64,000 nt of DNA from Pseudomonas ekonensis (GCF_019145435.1 NZ_JAHSTS010000001.1:2618001-2682000); one strand, 5' to 3'; positions 1 to 8,960 are shown, counted from the stretch's first letter. Translations and numbers: made by a program. The notes: a model not told the origin generated them from the letters alone.

Positions 1-728
1 AGCACCTGTTCAATGGCCTGGAGGCCAGCCTGACCCGGCTCGGCACCGACTACCTCGACATCTATTACCTGCACCGCGAAGACCACAACACCCCGCTGGA
101 AGTGACGGTTTCGGCCATCGGCGACCTGATCCGCCAGGGCAAGATCCGCTACTGGGGCCTGTCGAACTACCGGGGCTGGCGGATCGCCGAAGTGGTGCGC
201 GTCGCCGACAAGCTCGGCGTCGACCGCCCGGTGATCAGCCAGCCGCTGTACAACATCGTCAACCGCCAGGCCGAAACCGAGCAGATCACCGCCGCCCAGA
301 CTTACGGCCTCGGCGTGGTGCCTTACAGCCCGCTGGCCCGTGGCGTGCTCAGCGGCAAGTACGCGCCGGACGTAACGCCGGATGCCAACAGCCGTGCCGG
401 GCGCCAGGACAAGCGGATTCTGGAGACTGAATGGCGCGTGGAGTCGCTGCGCATTGCCCAGCAGATCCAGCAATACACCAAAGAGCGCGGGGTCGGCATT
501 GTCGAGTTTGCGATTGCCTGGGTGCTGAACAACGGCGCGGTAACGTCGGCGATTGTCGGGCCGCGTACCGAAGCGCAATGGGATGCCTACACCAAGGCCC
601 AGGCGGTGAAGATCACGGCCGAGGACGAGGCGTTCATCGATTCGCTGGTCACGCCTGGGCATGCCTCGACGCCGGGGTTCAACGATGTGAGCCATTTCGT
701 GTCGGGACGCCGGCCGCGTTCGGCCTGA
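1..728 (+). CDS. aldo/keto reductase, 5'-truncated by window edge
   Basis: The reading frame is open from base 3 and ends at the TGA at 726-728; the N-terminus lies outside the window. The first residues, SLTRLGTDYLDIYYLHRED, are the typical barrel strand and following motif of aldo/keto reductases. The C-terminal SAIVGPRTEAQ is the usual nucleotide-binding segment of this NADPH-dependent family. The catalytic Asp/Tyr/Lys region is upstream and cannot be checked. The substrate is unknown. About 240 residues are visible, so roughly the last two thirds of a normal 330-350 residue protein are present. Confidence 0.9.
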   Translation, partial: HLFNGLEASLTRLGTDYLDIYYLHREDHNTPLEVTVSAIGDLIRQGKIRYWGLSNYRGWRIAEVVRVADKLGVDRPVISQPLYNIVNRQAETEQITAAQTYGLGVVPYSPLARGVLSGKYAPDVTPDANSRAGRQDKRILETEWRVESLRIAQQIQQYTKERGVGIVEFAIAWVLNNGAVTSAIVGPRTEAQWDAYTKAQAVKITAEDEAFIDSLVTPGHASTPGFNDVSHFVSGRRPRSA

Positions 729-740
729 GGGCTGTTTGAA

Positions 741-836
741 GCCATCGCCAGCAGGCGGTCTCCTACAGGGACTCGGGTGAATGCGGGTTCTGCGGTCATC
801 TGCAAACAAGGTGGGAACCAGCCTGCTGGCGATGGC
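741..836. repeat. REP doublet (REPIN-like inverted repeat)
   Basis: A 16-bp arm GCCATCGCCAGCAGGC at 741-756 is repeated perfectly in inverted orientation at 821-836, with about 64 bp between. The core (GCCATCGCCAGCAGGC) and spacing match the short extragenic palindromic doublets of P. fluorescens-group genomes. It lies just downstream of the aldo/keto reductase gene. Confidence 0.75.
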
Positions 837-880
837 GTCCGCCAGGTCGCCGCAAGGCAACATCAAGGAATCTCTCCCCC

Positions 881-947
881 GGTTTTTGTGCTTATCTTCA
901 CGATGTGGGAAATATTGAGCACTCGGGCAATATTCAGCACAAAAACC
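881..947. promoter_or_regulatory. inverted repeat with internal direct repeats upstream of rarD
   Basis: GGTTTTTGTGCT at 881-892 is perfectly inverted at 936-947, separated by 43 bp. Within and overlapping this structure lie two near-identical direct repeats, AATATTGAGCAC (911-922) and AATATTCAGCAC (929-940). The structure ends 45 bp before the rarD start, so it could form a leader-RNA stem or an operator. No regulator is identifiable from the motif. Confidence 0.4.
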
Positions 948-992
948 ACGTATCCTGCGCGCCCCGTTTGACCTGCAACCCGCGAGGACAGT

Positions 993-1874
993 TTGGCTAA
1001 AGGTATCGCTCTCTCGGTGACGGCTTCGACGCTGTTTGCCGTCATGTATTTCTACACCTCGTTGCTCAGCCCGCTGAGCGGCGTGGAAATCTACGGTTGG
1101 CGGATGCTGCTGACCGTGCCCTGCATGACCGTGTTCATGCTGCTGTCCGGCGAATGGCGTCGGGTGGCGGAACTGCTGCGCCGGTTGGCCGGGCAGCCGA
1201 AGCTGATCGGCGGCCTGGCGCTGTCGTCCGCCCTGCTCGGCGTGCAGTTGTGGCTGTTCATGTGGGCGCCGCTCAACGGCTACAGCCTCGATGTGTCGCT
1301 GGGCTACTTCCTGCTGCCGCTGGCCATGGTGCTGACCGGCCGGATCGCTTACGGCGAGAGCCTGTCGTACCTGCAGAAGGTCGCCGTGTTCTTCGCCAGC
1401 CTGGGCGTGCTCAATGAGCTGTATCAGGTGGGTGGTTTCTCCTGGGCGACGCTGGTGGTGGTGGTCGGCTATCCGCTGTATTTCGTGCTGCGCAAACGCC
1501 TGAAAACGGACAACCTCGGCGGCTTGTGGGTCGACATGACCCTGATGCTGCCCGTGGCCTACTGGTTCGTGCGGGGCGGCGAGCAAGGCTTCGGCGTGTT
1601 CGACCAATACCCGGCCCTGGCCTGGCTGATTCCCCTGCTCGGCCTGATCAGCGCCTCGGCGCTGGTGGTGTACATCATCGCCAGCCGTCTGCTCCCGTTC
1701 AGCCTGTTCGGCCTGCTCAGCTACGTGGAGCCGGTGCTGCTGCTGGGTGTGGCGCTGCTGCTGGGCGAAAGCATCAAGTCCGGCGAATGGCTGACCTACA
1801 TCCCGATCTGGATGGCGGTGATGGTGCTGGTGTTCGAAGGCTTCAAGCACCTGATGCGCCAACGCCGCCCATAA
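993..1874 (+). CDS. rarD: RarD-type EamA/DMT permease
   Basis: A 293-residue inner-membrane protein with about ten hydrophobic segments, matching the length and pattern of the RarD branch of the EamA drug/metabolite transporter family. The start is a TTG preceded by a GAGGACA ribosome-binding site; no ATG with a better site is nearby. RarD proteins are named from a chloramphenicol-sensitivity phenotype, but their physiological substrate is not settled. The gene stands alone between two REP doublets and has its own leader structure. A generic EamA transporter is the alternative reading. Confidence 0.8.
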   Translation: MAKGIALSVTASTLFAVMYFYTSLLSPLSGVEIYGWRMLLTVPCMTVFMLLSGEWRRVAELLRRLAGQPKLIGGLALSSALLGVQLWLFMWAPLNGYSLDVSLGYFLLPLAMVLTGRIAYGESLSYLQKVAVFFASLGVLNELYQVGGFSWATLVVVVGYPLYFVLRKRLKTDNLGGLWVDMTLMLPVAYWFVRGGEQGFGVFDQYPALAWLIPLLGLISASALVVYIIASRLLPFSLFGLLSYVEPVLLLGVALLLGESIKSGEWLTYIPIWMAVMVLVFEGFKHLMRQRRP

Positions 1875-1889
1875 GCCCCGCACCAGAGA

Positions 1890-1980
1890 CCTGTAGGAGC
1901 GAGCCTGCTCGCGATGGCGTCTTCAGACTCGAATGGATATTGACTGAACGATCGCCATCGCCAGCAGGCTCTCTCCCACA
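1890..1980. repeat. REP doublet (REPIN-like)
   Basis: GAGCCTGCTCGCGATGGCG at 1901-1919 is inverted at 1953-1971 with one mismatch. The flanks TGTAGGAG and CTCTCCCACA extend the dyad outward. This is the second copy of the same extragenic repeat type within 1.2 kb, the two copies flanking rarD. Confidence 0.75.
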
Positions 1981-2000
1981 AGGGCATGTGAAGGCATGAA

Positions 2001-2036
2001 AAAGCCCGGCCTGCAGGATTGCAGGCCGGGCTTTTT
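2001..2036. terminator. intrinsic terminator, bidirectional
   Basis: A 14-bp perfect stem (AAAGCCCGGCCTGC with its complement) encloses a 6-nt loop, followed by a T-run on the + strand and an equivalent T-run on the - strand. It lies between rarD and the converging hpd gene and can serve both. Confidence 0.85.
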
Positions 2037-2051
2037 TGCATCGGTCGAAGC

Positions 2052-3128
2052 TTACTCGGTGGTCAGCACGCCACGACGCACCTGGTCACGCTCGATCGAC
2101 TCGAACAGCGCCTTGAAGTTGCCCTCGCCGAAACCGTCGTCACCCTTGCGCTGGATGAATTCGAAGAACACCGGGCCCATCAGGGTTTCCGAGAAGATCT
2201 GCAGCAGTAGGCGCTTGTCGTTCGGCTCCGAAGAACCGTCGAGCAGGATGCCCCGTGCCTGCAGTTGATCGACCGGCTCGCCGTGGTTCGGCAGGCGGCC
2301 TTCGAGCATTTCGTAGTAGGTGTCCGGCGGCGCGGTCATGAAGCGCATGCCGATCTTCTTCAGCGCGTCCCAGGTCTTGACCAGGTCGTCGGTGAGGAAC
2401 GCCACGTGCTGGATGCCCTCGCCGTTGAACTGCATCAGGAACTCTTCGATCTGGCCGGCGCCCTTGGACGACTCTTCGTTGAGCGGGATGCGGATCATGC
2501 CGTCCGGCGCGGTCATCGCCTTGGAGGTCAGGCCGGTGTATTCGCCCTTGATGTCGAAGTAGCGGATCTCGCGGAAGTTGAACAGCTTCTCGTAGAAGTT
2601 CGCCCAGTAGGCCATGCGGCCGCGGTACACGTTGTGGGTCAGGTGGTCGATGATCTTCAGGCCCGCGCCTTTCGGATGGCGGTCGACGCCTTCGAGGAAC
2701 ACGAAGTCGATGTCGTAGATCGAGCTGCCTTCGCCGAAACGGTCGATCAGGTACAGCGGCGCGCCGCCGATGCCTTTGATCGCCGGCAGGTTCAGCTCCA
2801 TCGGGCCGGTCTCGATGTGGATCGGCTGGGCGCCGAGCTCCAGCGCACGGTTGTAGGCCTTCTGCGAATCCTTGACCCGGAACGCCATGCCGCACACCGA
2901 AGGACCGTGCTCGGCGGCAAAGTACGAGGCGACGCTGTGGGGTTCGTTGTTGAGGATCATGTTGATCGCGCCCTGACGGTACAGGTGCACGTTCTTGGAG
3001 CGGTGGGTCGCGACCTTGGTGAAGCCCATGATCTCAAAGATCGGCTCCAGGACGCCGGGCGTCGGCGACGCGAATTCGATGAATTCAAAGCCCATCAGGC
3101 CCATTGGGTTTTCGTACAGATCTGCCAT
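2052..3128 (-). CDS. hpd: 4-hydroxyphenylpyruvate dioxygenase
   Basis: This non-haem Fe(II) enzyme converts 4-hydroxyphenylpyruvate to homogentisate in tyrosine catabolism. The 358-residue length equals the known P. fluorescens enzyme. The metal ligands are visible in their usual contexts: His162 (DHLTHN), His240 (GIQHVAF) and Glu322 (FFEFIQ). The ATG is preceded by a GATGAGG ribosome-binding site. The gene is monocistronic here and ends at a strong bidirectional terminator. The next homogentisate-pathway genes are not in the window. Confidence 0.97.
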   Translation of the reverse strand: MADLYENPMGLMGFEFIEFASPTPGVLEPIFEIMGFTKVATHRSKNVHLYRQGAINMILNNEPHSVASYFAAEHGPSVCGMAFRVKDSQKAYNRALELGAQPIHIETGPMELNLPAIKGIGGAPLYLIDRFGEGSSIYDIDFVFLEGVDRHPKGAGLKIIDHLTHNVYRGRMAYWANFYEKLFNFREIRYFDIKGEYTGLTSKAMTAPDGMIRIPLNEESSKGAGQIEEFLMQFNGEGIQHVAFLTDDLVKTWDALKKIGMRFMTAPPDTYYEMLEGRLPNHGEPVDQLQARGILLDGSSEPNDKRLLLQIFSETLMGPVFFEFIQRKGDDGFGEGNFKALFESIERDQVRRGVLTTE

Positions 3129-3374
3129 GGTTGGCGCCTCATCATTCTTATCAATTAACCAGAGTTAGTTGCCAGTAATGCTGAGACCGCGGGGCGGCGC
3201 ACAGGAGACGCCGCGCACACTGCGGGCGAGGAAGTCACCGTAGATCAGTTGTAACCCGAATATCTTCATTGTCGACCCAAGGCTCTTGCGGGCGAGGCTT
3301 CTGCTGCCAGAAGACGATTATTATTGTATGCGTAACCGGATTCTACACAGCGTAAAACGGATTGTCTGCCCTCT

Positions 3375-4322
3375 CTATAAAATCCGCCTTTTGCGCGCCG
3401 CTGCAAAGGGTTTGTTGCACAGGTAGATCCCCGCCAGGATCAACGCCCCGCCCAGGCACATGGCCGGCGTCAATTGCTCGCCGAGCAACAGGGCACCGAG
3501 GATCACCGCCGTCAGCGGATTGAGGGCAATGAACACGCCGGCACGCGTCGCACCGATCTTGCGGATGCCGTCGTAGTAGCCGATGTAGGCCAGCGCCGAA
3601 CCGAGCACGCCGAGGTAGGTCAGGCTCCACCACTGCTGCGCGCCAAGGTTGGCCAACGCCGCCCAGTCCAGTTCGCCGCGCAGGGCCGCCAGCGCCCACA
3701 ACATCCCTGTGCCAAGCAGGATGGAGTACGTCACTGTCTGCACCGGACCGAGGCTCCGGCTGAGGCTGCGGGAAAACAGCGAATACACGCCCCAGCCCAG
3801 CAGGCAGCCGAAGATCAGCAGATCGCCGATCCAGGCCCCGGGCGATGCCGCCAGCGATTGCGGGTCGCGGCTGACGATCACCGCCCCCGCGCCGGCGATG
3901 CACACCGCAATGCCGAGGACTTTCATTCGCCCCAGCCGTTCCTTGAACAGCAGCCAGGACGCCAGACCGATCACCGCCGGATTCAACGCCACGATCAGCG
4001 AAGCCCGCGACGCGTTGATGTATTGCAGGCCGTAAAAGAAGCACAGGTTATAGAAGAAGATCCCGAAGAAGCCCAGCACTGCCAGTTGCAGCCATTGCCG
4101 GCGGCTCGGCCGGGCCAGCGGAATCCGCGCCAGCCGCACAAAGACCAGCAGCGCCGCGCTGGCCAGCAGGAACCTGAGGCTGGCGGCGAACATCGGGCTC
4201 AGGTGGCCGGCCAGCAGCCGACCGGCCACCCAGGTGCCGCCCCAGACCATGGTGACCAGCGCCAGGTTCACGTACACCGGCACGTCCGAAGGCGCCGGAC
4301 GGGTTTGCTCATAACCGGACAT
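3375..4322 (-). CDS. EamA/DMT family permease
   Basis: A 315-residue membrane protein with ten predicted transmembrane segments in two EamA repeats (roughly residues 17-150 and 165-300). The MVWGGTWVAGR and second-repeat LTYLGVLGSALAY segments are typical of the drug/metabolite transporter superfamily. The ATG has a GGGAG ribosome-binding site. It is transcribed divergently from a LysR regulator only 76 bp away, so it is the likely regulated target. The substrate, possibly an amino acid or metabolite to be exported, cannot be told from sequence. Confidence 0.85.
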   Translation of the reverse strand: MSGYEQTRPAPSDVPVYVNLALVTMVWGGTWVAGRLLAGHLSPMFAASLRFLLASAALLVFVRLARIPLARPSRRQWLQLAVLGFFGIFFYNLCFFYGLQYINASRASLIVALNPAVIGLASWLLFKERLGRMKVLGIAVCIAGAGAVIVSRDPQSLAASPGAWIGDLLIFGCLLGWGVYSLFSRSLSRSLGPVQTVTYSILLGTGMLWALAALRGELDWAALANLGAQQWWSLTYLGVLGSALAYIGYYDGIRKIGATRAGVFIALNPLTAVILGALLLGEQLTPAMCLGGALILAGIYLCNKPFAAARKRRIL

Positions 4323-4370
4323 AACACTCCCGAGACAAAGAGAACGGATGCCGTATCATTGGTTCGATTG

Positions 4371-4389
4371 TTCATCATCGTAAAATGAG
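4371..4389. promoter_or_regulatory. candidate LysR-type binding dyad
   Basis: TCAT at 4372-4375 and ATGA at 4385-4388 form a short dyad with T-N11-A spacing, in the 76-bp divergent gap between the DMT permease and the LysR gene. The half-sites are short, so this is a weak prediction that rests mostly on position. Confidence 0.3.
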
Positions 4390-4398
4390 TAAAAGCTC

Positions 4399-5271
4399 AT
4401 GACCCTGACTCAACTGGAAATCTTCTCGCGGGTGGCCGAACTGCGCGGGTTCACCCTCGCCGCCAATCGCCTGGGCATTTCGCAGTCGGCGGTGTCCCAT
4501 GCCATGAAGTCGCTGGAGCAGGAACTGGGCGTCGAACTGCTGCGTCGGCACACCGCCCGAGTGGAGCTCAGCGACATCGGCGAACAACTGCTGCTGCGCG
4601 CCCGGGCCATGCTCGGGCTGGCCGACACTTTGCGTCAGGAAGCCGCCGATGCCCGGGGGATGAAGCGCGGCACGCTGCGCATCGGCTCGTTCGGCCCGAC
4701 CTCTTCGGTCACGCTGTTGCCGGGCATCCTTGAGGCGTACCGCCAGACCCATCCGGGCATCGAGGTGCACATCGAAGAAGGGCCGGATCGGCAGGTGATC
4801 CAGTGGCTGGAGGAGCGACGCATCGACATCGGTTTCGTGGTATTGCCGCAAGAGCGCTTCGACACGTTTCCCCTGATCGAGGACCGGATGGTCGCCCTGC
4901 TCCCGGCCGGCCATCCGTTGGCGACACGGGCGCAAGTGAGCCTCAAGGATCTGTGCGACGACCCGTTCGTGCTCACCGAGGCCGGCTCTTCGGAACTGGT
5001 CTGGCGCCTGTTCAGCGCGGCCCGCCTGAGCCCCAACATCCGTTACCGCTGCTCGCAGCTGTTGAGCACGCTCGACGTCGTCAGCCGTGGCGACGCGGTC
5101 AGCCTCGTGGCCGAAGGTTCATTGCCTGCGGACACCGCCGCCCGCTACGTGAAACGGCCGTTGTCCCCCGCCGTGCGCCGTCAGGTGGGGCTGGCCGTGC
5201 TGGATCGCCGCCAGGCGTCACCCGCCACCCTCGCCTTCATAGAGTCGGCGATCCGGCGCCATCACCCTTGA
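4399..5271 (+). CDS. LysR-family transcriptional regulator
   Basis: A 290-residue protein with an N-terminal winged helix-turn-helix (TLTQLEIFSRVAELRGFTL, then SQSAVSHAMKSLEQELG at about residues 28-48) and a C-terminal two-lobed effector-binding domain. Its length is normal for LysR regulators. It diverges from the DMT permease, the standard arrangement for a LysR protein controlling its neighbour and itself. The inducer is unknown. The ribosome-binding site is weak (GAG about 10 nt upstream). Confidence 0.92.
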   Translation: MTLTQLEIFSRVAELRGFTLAANRLGISQSAVSHAMKSLEQELGVELLRRHTARVELSDIGEQLLLRARAMLGLADTLRQEAADARGMKRGTLRIGSFGPTSSVTLLPGILEAYRQTHPGIEVHIEEGPDRQVIQWLEERRIDIGFVVLPQERFDTFPLIEDRMVALLPAGHPLATRAQVSLKDLCDDPFVLTEAGSSELVWRLFSAARLSPNIRYRCSQLLSTLDVVSRGDAVSLVAEGSLPADTAARYVKRPLSPAVRRQVGLAVLDRRQASPATLAFIESAIRRHHP

Positions 5272-5374
5272 ACGGCACAGGCACCGACAGCCATCTATCA
5301 TGGGCGTTGACAACTCATTTTCCGGAGAACGCCCTGCATTCAAGGACGGCTCTCCCCCGCGACAGGATGCGCCC

Positions 5375-6910
5375 ATGCCGCTGACCGCCCGATCCCGCCG
5401 CAAGCCTGGCACCCGGATCCTCGTGACCTTGCTGTGCGGCTTGCTGCCGATCCTGTCGGGCACCGCCATTCTTTATCTGCAGGCCGAGCGCACCTTGCAC
5501 CAGAGCGCTGAGCAGACCGCCGACGAAGCGCTGCGTCAGTTCGAACTGATGCTCGACAACACGGCCCAGGCCGCCCGCGAACTGCTGCCTCTGGCCGGCC
5601 AGCCTTGCGACACGGCGCAGCTGGCCCTGCGCGAACAGGTCACCCGCCGCCCCTTTGTCCGCTCGACCAACCTGGTGTGGGACAACAACCTTTATTGCAG
5701 CTCGCTGTTCGGCCACTTCAAGGAGGCCGTCAACCCCGGCGACTACACCCAGGGCAAGCTATGGCTCATGAACGGCAACCCGGTGACGCCCAACACCGCA
5801 TTGCTGGTCTATCGGCTGAGCGATGGCCGGAGCGGCGCACTGACCACGCTGGACGGCTATCACCTGAGCAACATCCTGCGCCTGATCGGACGGCAGACCC
5901 TGTTGCTGTTGCAAGTGGGCAACAACTGGCTGTCCGCCGACGGCAAAGTGCACCAAGGCGCTCTCCCCCCGCTGCCGGTGGCGCAAAGCACGCTGAACTC
6001 ATCGCGCTATGCCTTTTCGGTGTCGGCAGGATTTCCCGAGGGCGAGGTGTGGCGTTACATGGCGGACGAATACCCGCCCTTGTTCAGCCTGCTGATCTTT
6101 TTCGGCGCGGTGTCCGGCGCCATCGGCTACATCGTGCAGAAACGCTCCACATCACCGAGCCATGAAATGCTCCGCGCACTGGAGGCCGGAGAGTTCATTC
6201 CCTACTTCCAGCCGGTGGTCCACGGCGACAGCAAGCAATGGTCGGGAACCGAAGTGCTGATGCGCTGGAACCACCCGAAAGAAGGCCTGGTCCGCCCCGA
6301 CCTGTTCATTCCCTTTGCCGAGCATTCAGGCCTGATCGTGCCGATGACCCGCTCACTGATGCAGCAGACCGCTGCCCTGCTGGGGCCGGTTTCGCCTGCG
6401 TTCGTCACGCCCTTCCACATCGGCATCAACATCAGCGCCCGCCACTGCCAGAACCTGGAACTGGTGCAGGACTGCCGTGAATTCCTCGCTGCGTTCGAGC
6501 CGGGCAGCATCCATCTGGTGCTGGAGCTCACAGAACGCGAACTGATCGAGCCCACCGACATCACCCACCGCCTCTTCTGCGAATTGCGCGAAGCGGGGGT
6601 GAAGATCGCCATCGACGACTTCGGCACCGGCCACTCGAGCCTGACTTACTTGCGCACGTTCAACGTCGACTTCCTGAAGATCGACCAGAGCTTCGTCGCC
6701 ATGATCGGCCTCGACGCCTTGTCGCGGCATATCCTGGACAGCATCATCGAACTGTGCGCCAAGCTGGATCTGGGCATCGTCGCCGAAGGCGTGGAGACCG
6801 AAGAGCAAAGCCAATACCTGACGTTACATCACGTCAACTTCCTTCAAGGCTACCTGTACGGCAAACCCATGCCGGCGGCCGATTTCATTAACGCATTAAC
6901 TCACCGTTAA
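5375..6910 (+). CDS. CSS-motif EAL-domain c-di-GMP phosphodiesterase
   Basis: A membrane-bound enzyme of 511 residues. It has one N-terminal transmembrane helix (about residues 15-33), a periplasmic CSS-motif sensor domain with the tell-tale LYCSSLFG, a second helix near 227-247, and a C-terminal EAL domain. The EAL signature reads EVLMRW, keeping the catalytic Glu. LTERE, IDDFGTGHSS, LKIDQSF and AEGVET are all intact, so hydrolysis of c-di-GMP to pGpG is likely. CSS sensors are known to respond through periplasmic thiol state. An upstream in-frame ATG at 5300 exists, but 5375 has the better ribosome-binding site (AGGAT) and gives a normal N-terminus. Confidence 0.9.
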   Translation: MPLTARSRRKPGTRILVTLLCGLLPILSGTAILYLQAERTLHQSAEQTADEALRQFELMLDNTAQAARELLPLAGQPCDTAQLALREQVTRRPFVRSTNLVWDNNLYCSSLFGHFKEAVNPGDYTQGKLWLMNGNPVTPNTALLVYRLSDGRSGALTTLDGYHLSNILRLIGRQTLLLLQVGNNWLSADGKVHQGALPPLPVAQSTLNSSRYAFSVSAGFPEGEVWRYMADEYPPLFSLLIFFGAVSGAIGYIVQKRSTSPSHEMLRALEAGEFIPYFQPVVHGDSKQWSGTEVLMRWNHPKEGLVRPDLFIPFAEHSGLIVPMTRSLMQQTAALLGPVSPAFVTPFHIGINISARHCQNLELVQDCREFLAAFEPGSIHLVLELTERELIEPTDITHRLFCELREAGVKIAIDDFGTGHSSLTYLRTFNVDFLKIDQSFVAMIGLDALSRHILDSIIELCAKLDLGIVAEGVETEEQSQYLTLHHVNFLQGYLYGKPMPAADFINALTHR

Positions 6911-7144
6911 TTAGGCGTCCCATCCTTCCCCCTGTGGCCTGGCGCACCAATTTGAAACAAAACAACGCGATTGTTACATGAAGAAAAAGTCAGGATTTAC
7001 TCTTGCGGCATTAACTACTACAATTTTTCTTACCTGTTGCAAGATAGACAGGTGAGCCAATTATCACCGAGTCGCTTCAAGGCTGACGTCCGAAGGCTTT
7101 GTTTGCGGTTGGTATCAGCCAAACACACTATTGGAGTAACGATA

Positions 7145-7510
7145 TTGTCCAGACTCGCTGAATTTCGTGCAGCTGAAAAAGCCCTTCAGGAACAGCTCAA
7201 GCAGCTGGAATCGCTGAAGAACGATGCCGGGCTCAAGAAAGAAATCGAATTCGAAGAGAAGCTTCAGGGACTGATGAAGAGCTACGGCAAAGGCCTGAAG
7301 GACATCATCGCCATCCTCGATCCGAACCCGGCAAAATCCGGCCTGCAAGTGTCTGCAGCACCCAAGACCCGCCGCGCCCGCGTGGTCAAGGTGTACCAAA
7401 ACCCGCACACCGGCGAACTGATCGAGACCAAAGGCGGCAACCACCGCGGCCTGAAAGCCTGGAAAGAACAGTACGGGGCAGCCACCGTCGATTCCTGGTT
7501 GCGCGGCTGA
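7145..7510 (+). CDS. H-NS-like nucleoid protein, MvaT/MvaV family
   Basis: A 121-residue xenogeneic silencer of the Pseudomonas MvaT family. Residues 1-60 form the coiled-coil oligomerisation part (LAEFRAAEKALQEQLKQLE, then EIEFEEKLQGLMKSYGKGL). The C-terminal part carries the AT-hook-like DNA-binding motif (YQNPHTGELIETKGGNHRGL). The start is a TTG, chosen because GGAG lies 8 nt upstream and the protein then begins like its relatives. An open frame continues 58 codons upstream to 6971 but looks non-coding. The 200 bp upstream are AT-rich, consistent with autoregulation. It resembles MvaV more than MvaT of fluorescent pseudomonads. Confidence 0.9.
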   Translation: MSRLAEFRAAEKALQEQLKQLESLKNDAGLKKEIEFEEKLQGLMKSYGKGLKDIIAILDPNPAKSGLQVSAAPKTRRARVVKVYQNPHTGELIETKGGNHRGLKAWKEQYGAATVDSWLRG

Positions 7511-7524
7511 TCTTGCGCCAACAG

Positions 7525-7553
7525 AAAAAGCCCTGCCGATGCAGGGCTTTTTT
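7525..7553 (+). terminator. intrinsic terminator after the MvaT-family gene
   Basis: AAAAAGCCCTGC, a 4-nt CGAT loop, then GCAGGGC and a seven-T run, starting 15 bp past the stop codon. Confidence 0.85.
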
Positions 7554-7716
7554 GTGGACAATATTTAACAAATGCAACGAATCCCGTCTGAAAAGTTGAT
7601 CGGCCTTGCGCCTGGCGCACTATGAATTTGCAGCAGGATATTGCCGGCCGACTCGCGGTTATCTTTGTGCTTAATGCTTTCGGGTATCTAAAACGGTGCA
7701 GACCGCCCGGTCAGGT

Positions 7717-8235
7717 TTAAAGTTTCAAGCTGTTTCGTATCGACGCTATTTCGTCCGTGCTCTGTTTGAACATCTCGGCCTCTCCGGCATACGAAAGTAC
7801 ATAGGCCTTCTGAGCGTCGAGCGCAGCGACCAATGTTTGCGACAACACATGCCTGCCGTTTTCGGTGACCGTGCAGGTGGTCTCAAGTGCGGAAAGCGAA
7901 CCCAGGACGGCTGAGTGGATCCTGTTGCACACACTCTGGTAGCCGCCCTGGAAGAAATCCTTCTGCACCGCTTTGCGCATCTCCAGCAGCACCCCTTGCA
8001 GGTTGACTTGATGGCCGGTTTCCACCTGGGTCATGGTCAACTCCATCACCATCACCTGATTCCCTTCGGCGTCGGTCTTCACCCCGCGCTGACGCGATAC
8101 CTGCGGCGATGTGTCAGGCAGGGCCTCAACCTGCCAGCCGGCGGGCCAGGCGATCTCCGGCGCCTGGGCCACTGCCCCGGTGGCGCACAACGACAAGCCA
8201 AGAAAAACGAACAGCGATTTGAACGGTCGGATCAT
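7717..8235 (-). CDS. secreted protein of unknown function (DUF4946-like)
   Basis: About 172 residues with a clear signal peptide (FKSLFVFLGLSLCATGAVA, cleavage after AVA-Q). The mature part begins with APEIAWPAGWQVEALPD and carries two cysteines (CNRIH and TTCTV) that could form a disulfide. It resembles the DUF4946 family of pseudomonad periplasmic proteins, an assignment from memory. A GTG twelve bases upstream at 8245-8247 could also start it; neither site has a good ribosome-binding site. It diverges from gloA. Function unknown. Confidence 0.7.
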   Translation of the reverse strand: MIRPFKSLFVFLGLSLCATGAVAQAPEIAWPAGWQVEALPDTSPQVSRQRGVKTDAEGNQVMVMELTMTQVETGHQVNLQGVLLEMRKAVQKDFFQGGYQSVCNRIHSAVLGSLSALETTCTVTENGRHVLSQTLVAALDAQKAYVLSYAGEAEMFKQSTDEIASIRNSLKL

Positions 8236-8375
8236 TGCGAAAGACACCGGCAGACTGAGCCGAGCAGTCTGAGCCCCGCCCTGCGGCAGGGCAAGCCTGC
8301 ACGTGAGGTTTGGCGATGTCCCAAGGCATGCGTATCATTGCGCCATTCACTCGCCCCATTCGTCACGGAGGGCCC

Positions 8376-8897
8376 ATGAGCCTGCACGAACTGAACACTT
8401 TCCCCGGCGTGACCGCCACCCCAGACAGCGCAACCCGCAACTTCGTCTTCAACCACACCATGCTGCGCGTAAAGGACATCACCCGGTCGCTGGACTTCTA
8501 CACCCGCGTGCTCGGTTTCTCGCTGGTTGAAAAGCGCGACTTCCCGGAAGCCGAATTCAGCCTGTACTTCCTGGCGCTGGTCGACAAGGCGCAGATCCCG
8601 GCGGACGCCGCGGCCCGCACCGAATGGATGAAGTCGATCCCCGGCATCCTGGAACTGACCCACAACCACGGCACCGAGAACGACGCGGACTTCGCCTACC
8701 ACAACGGCAACACCGACCCGCGCGGTTTCGGCCACATCTGCATCTCGGTGCCGGACATCGTTGCCGCCTGCGAGCGCTTCGAGGAACTGGGCTGCGACTT
8801 CCAGAAGCGCCTGACCGACGGCCGTATGAAAAGCCTGGCGTTCATCAAGGATCCGGACGGCTACTGGGTCGAAATCATCCAGCCGGCACCGCTGTAA
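8376..8897 (+). CDS. gloA: lactoylglutathione lyase (glyoxalase I)
   Basis: This enzyme isomerises the methylglyoxal-glutathione hemithioacetal to S-lactoylglutathione. The 173-residue protein shows the glyoxalase I fold pattern: [20 protein letters not shown], an ELTHNHG metal-ligand Glu/His segment, [11 protein letters not shown] with a metal-ligand His, and [12 protein letters not shown] with the final Glu ligand. The start at 8376 has a CGGAGG ribosome-binding site; frames opening upstream lack one. The longer eukaryote-like form with the extra loop suggests the Zn-type class found in Pseudomonas. Confidence 0.95.
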   Translation: MSLHELNTFPGVTATPDSATRNFVFNHTMLRVKDITRSLDFYTRVLGFSLVEKRDFPEAEFSLYFLALVDKAQIPADAAARTEWMKSIPGILELTHNHGTENDADFAYHNGNTDPRGFGHICISVPDIVAACERFEELGCDFQKRLTDGRMKSLAFIKDPDGYWVEIIQPAPL

Positions 8898-8913
8898 AAA
8901 GCGCCCCAAAACG

Positions 8914-8941
8914 AAAAACCCCATGAGCGATCATGGGGTTT
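8914..8941. terminator. intrinsic terminator, bidirectional
   Basis: AAACCCCATGA, loop GCGA, TCATGGGGTTT between the convergent gloA and ahpF genes. A-runs and T-runs flank both sides. Confidence 0.8.
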
Positions 8942-8960
8942 GTCGTTTCTGGCTAGAGGC

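Noticed and set aside
6971..7144. N-terminal extension of the MvaT-family gene
   Set aside because: The extra 58 codons have AT-rich non-coding character and no ribosome-binding site, while TTG at 7145 has GGAG at ideal distance and gives the family's normal length.
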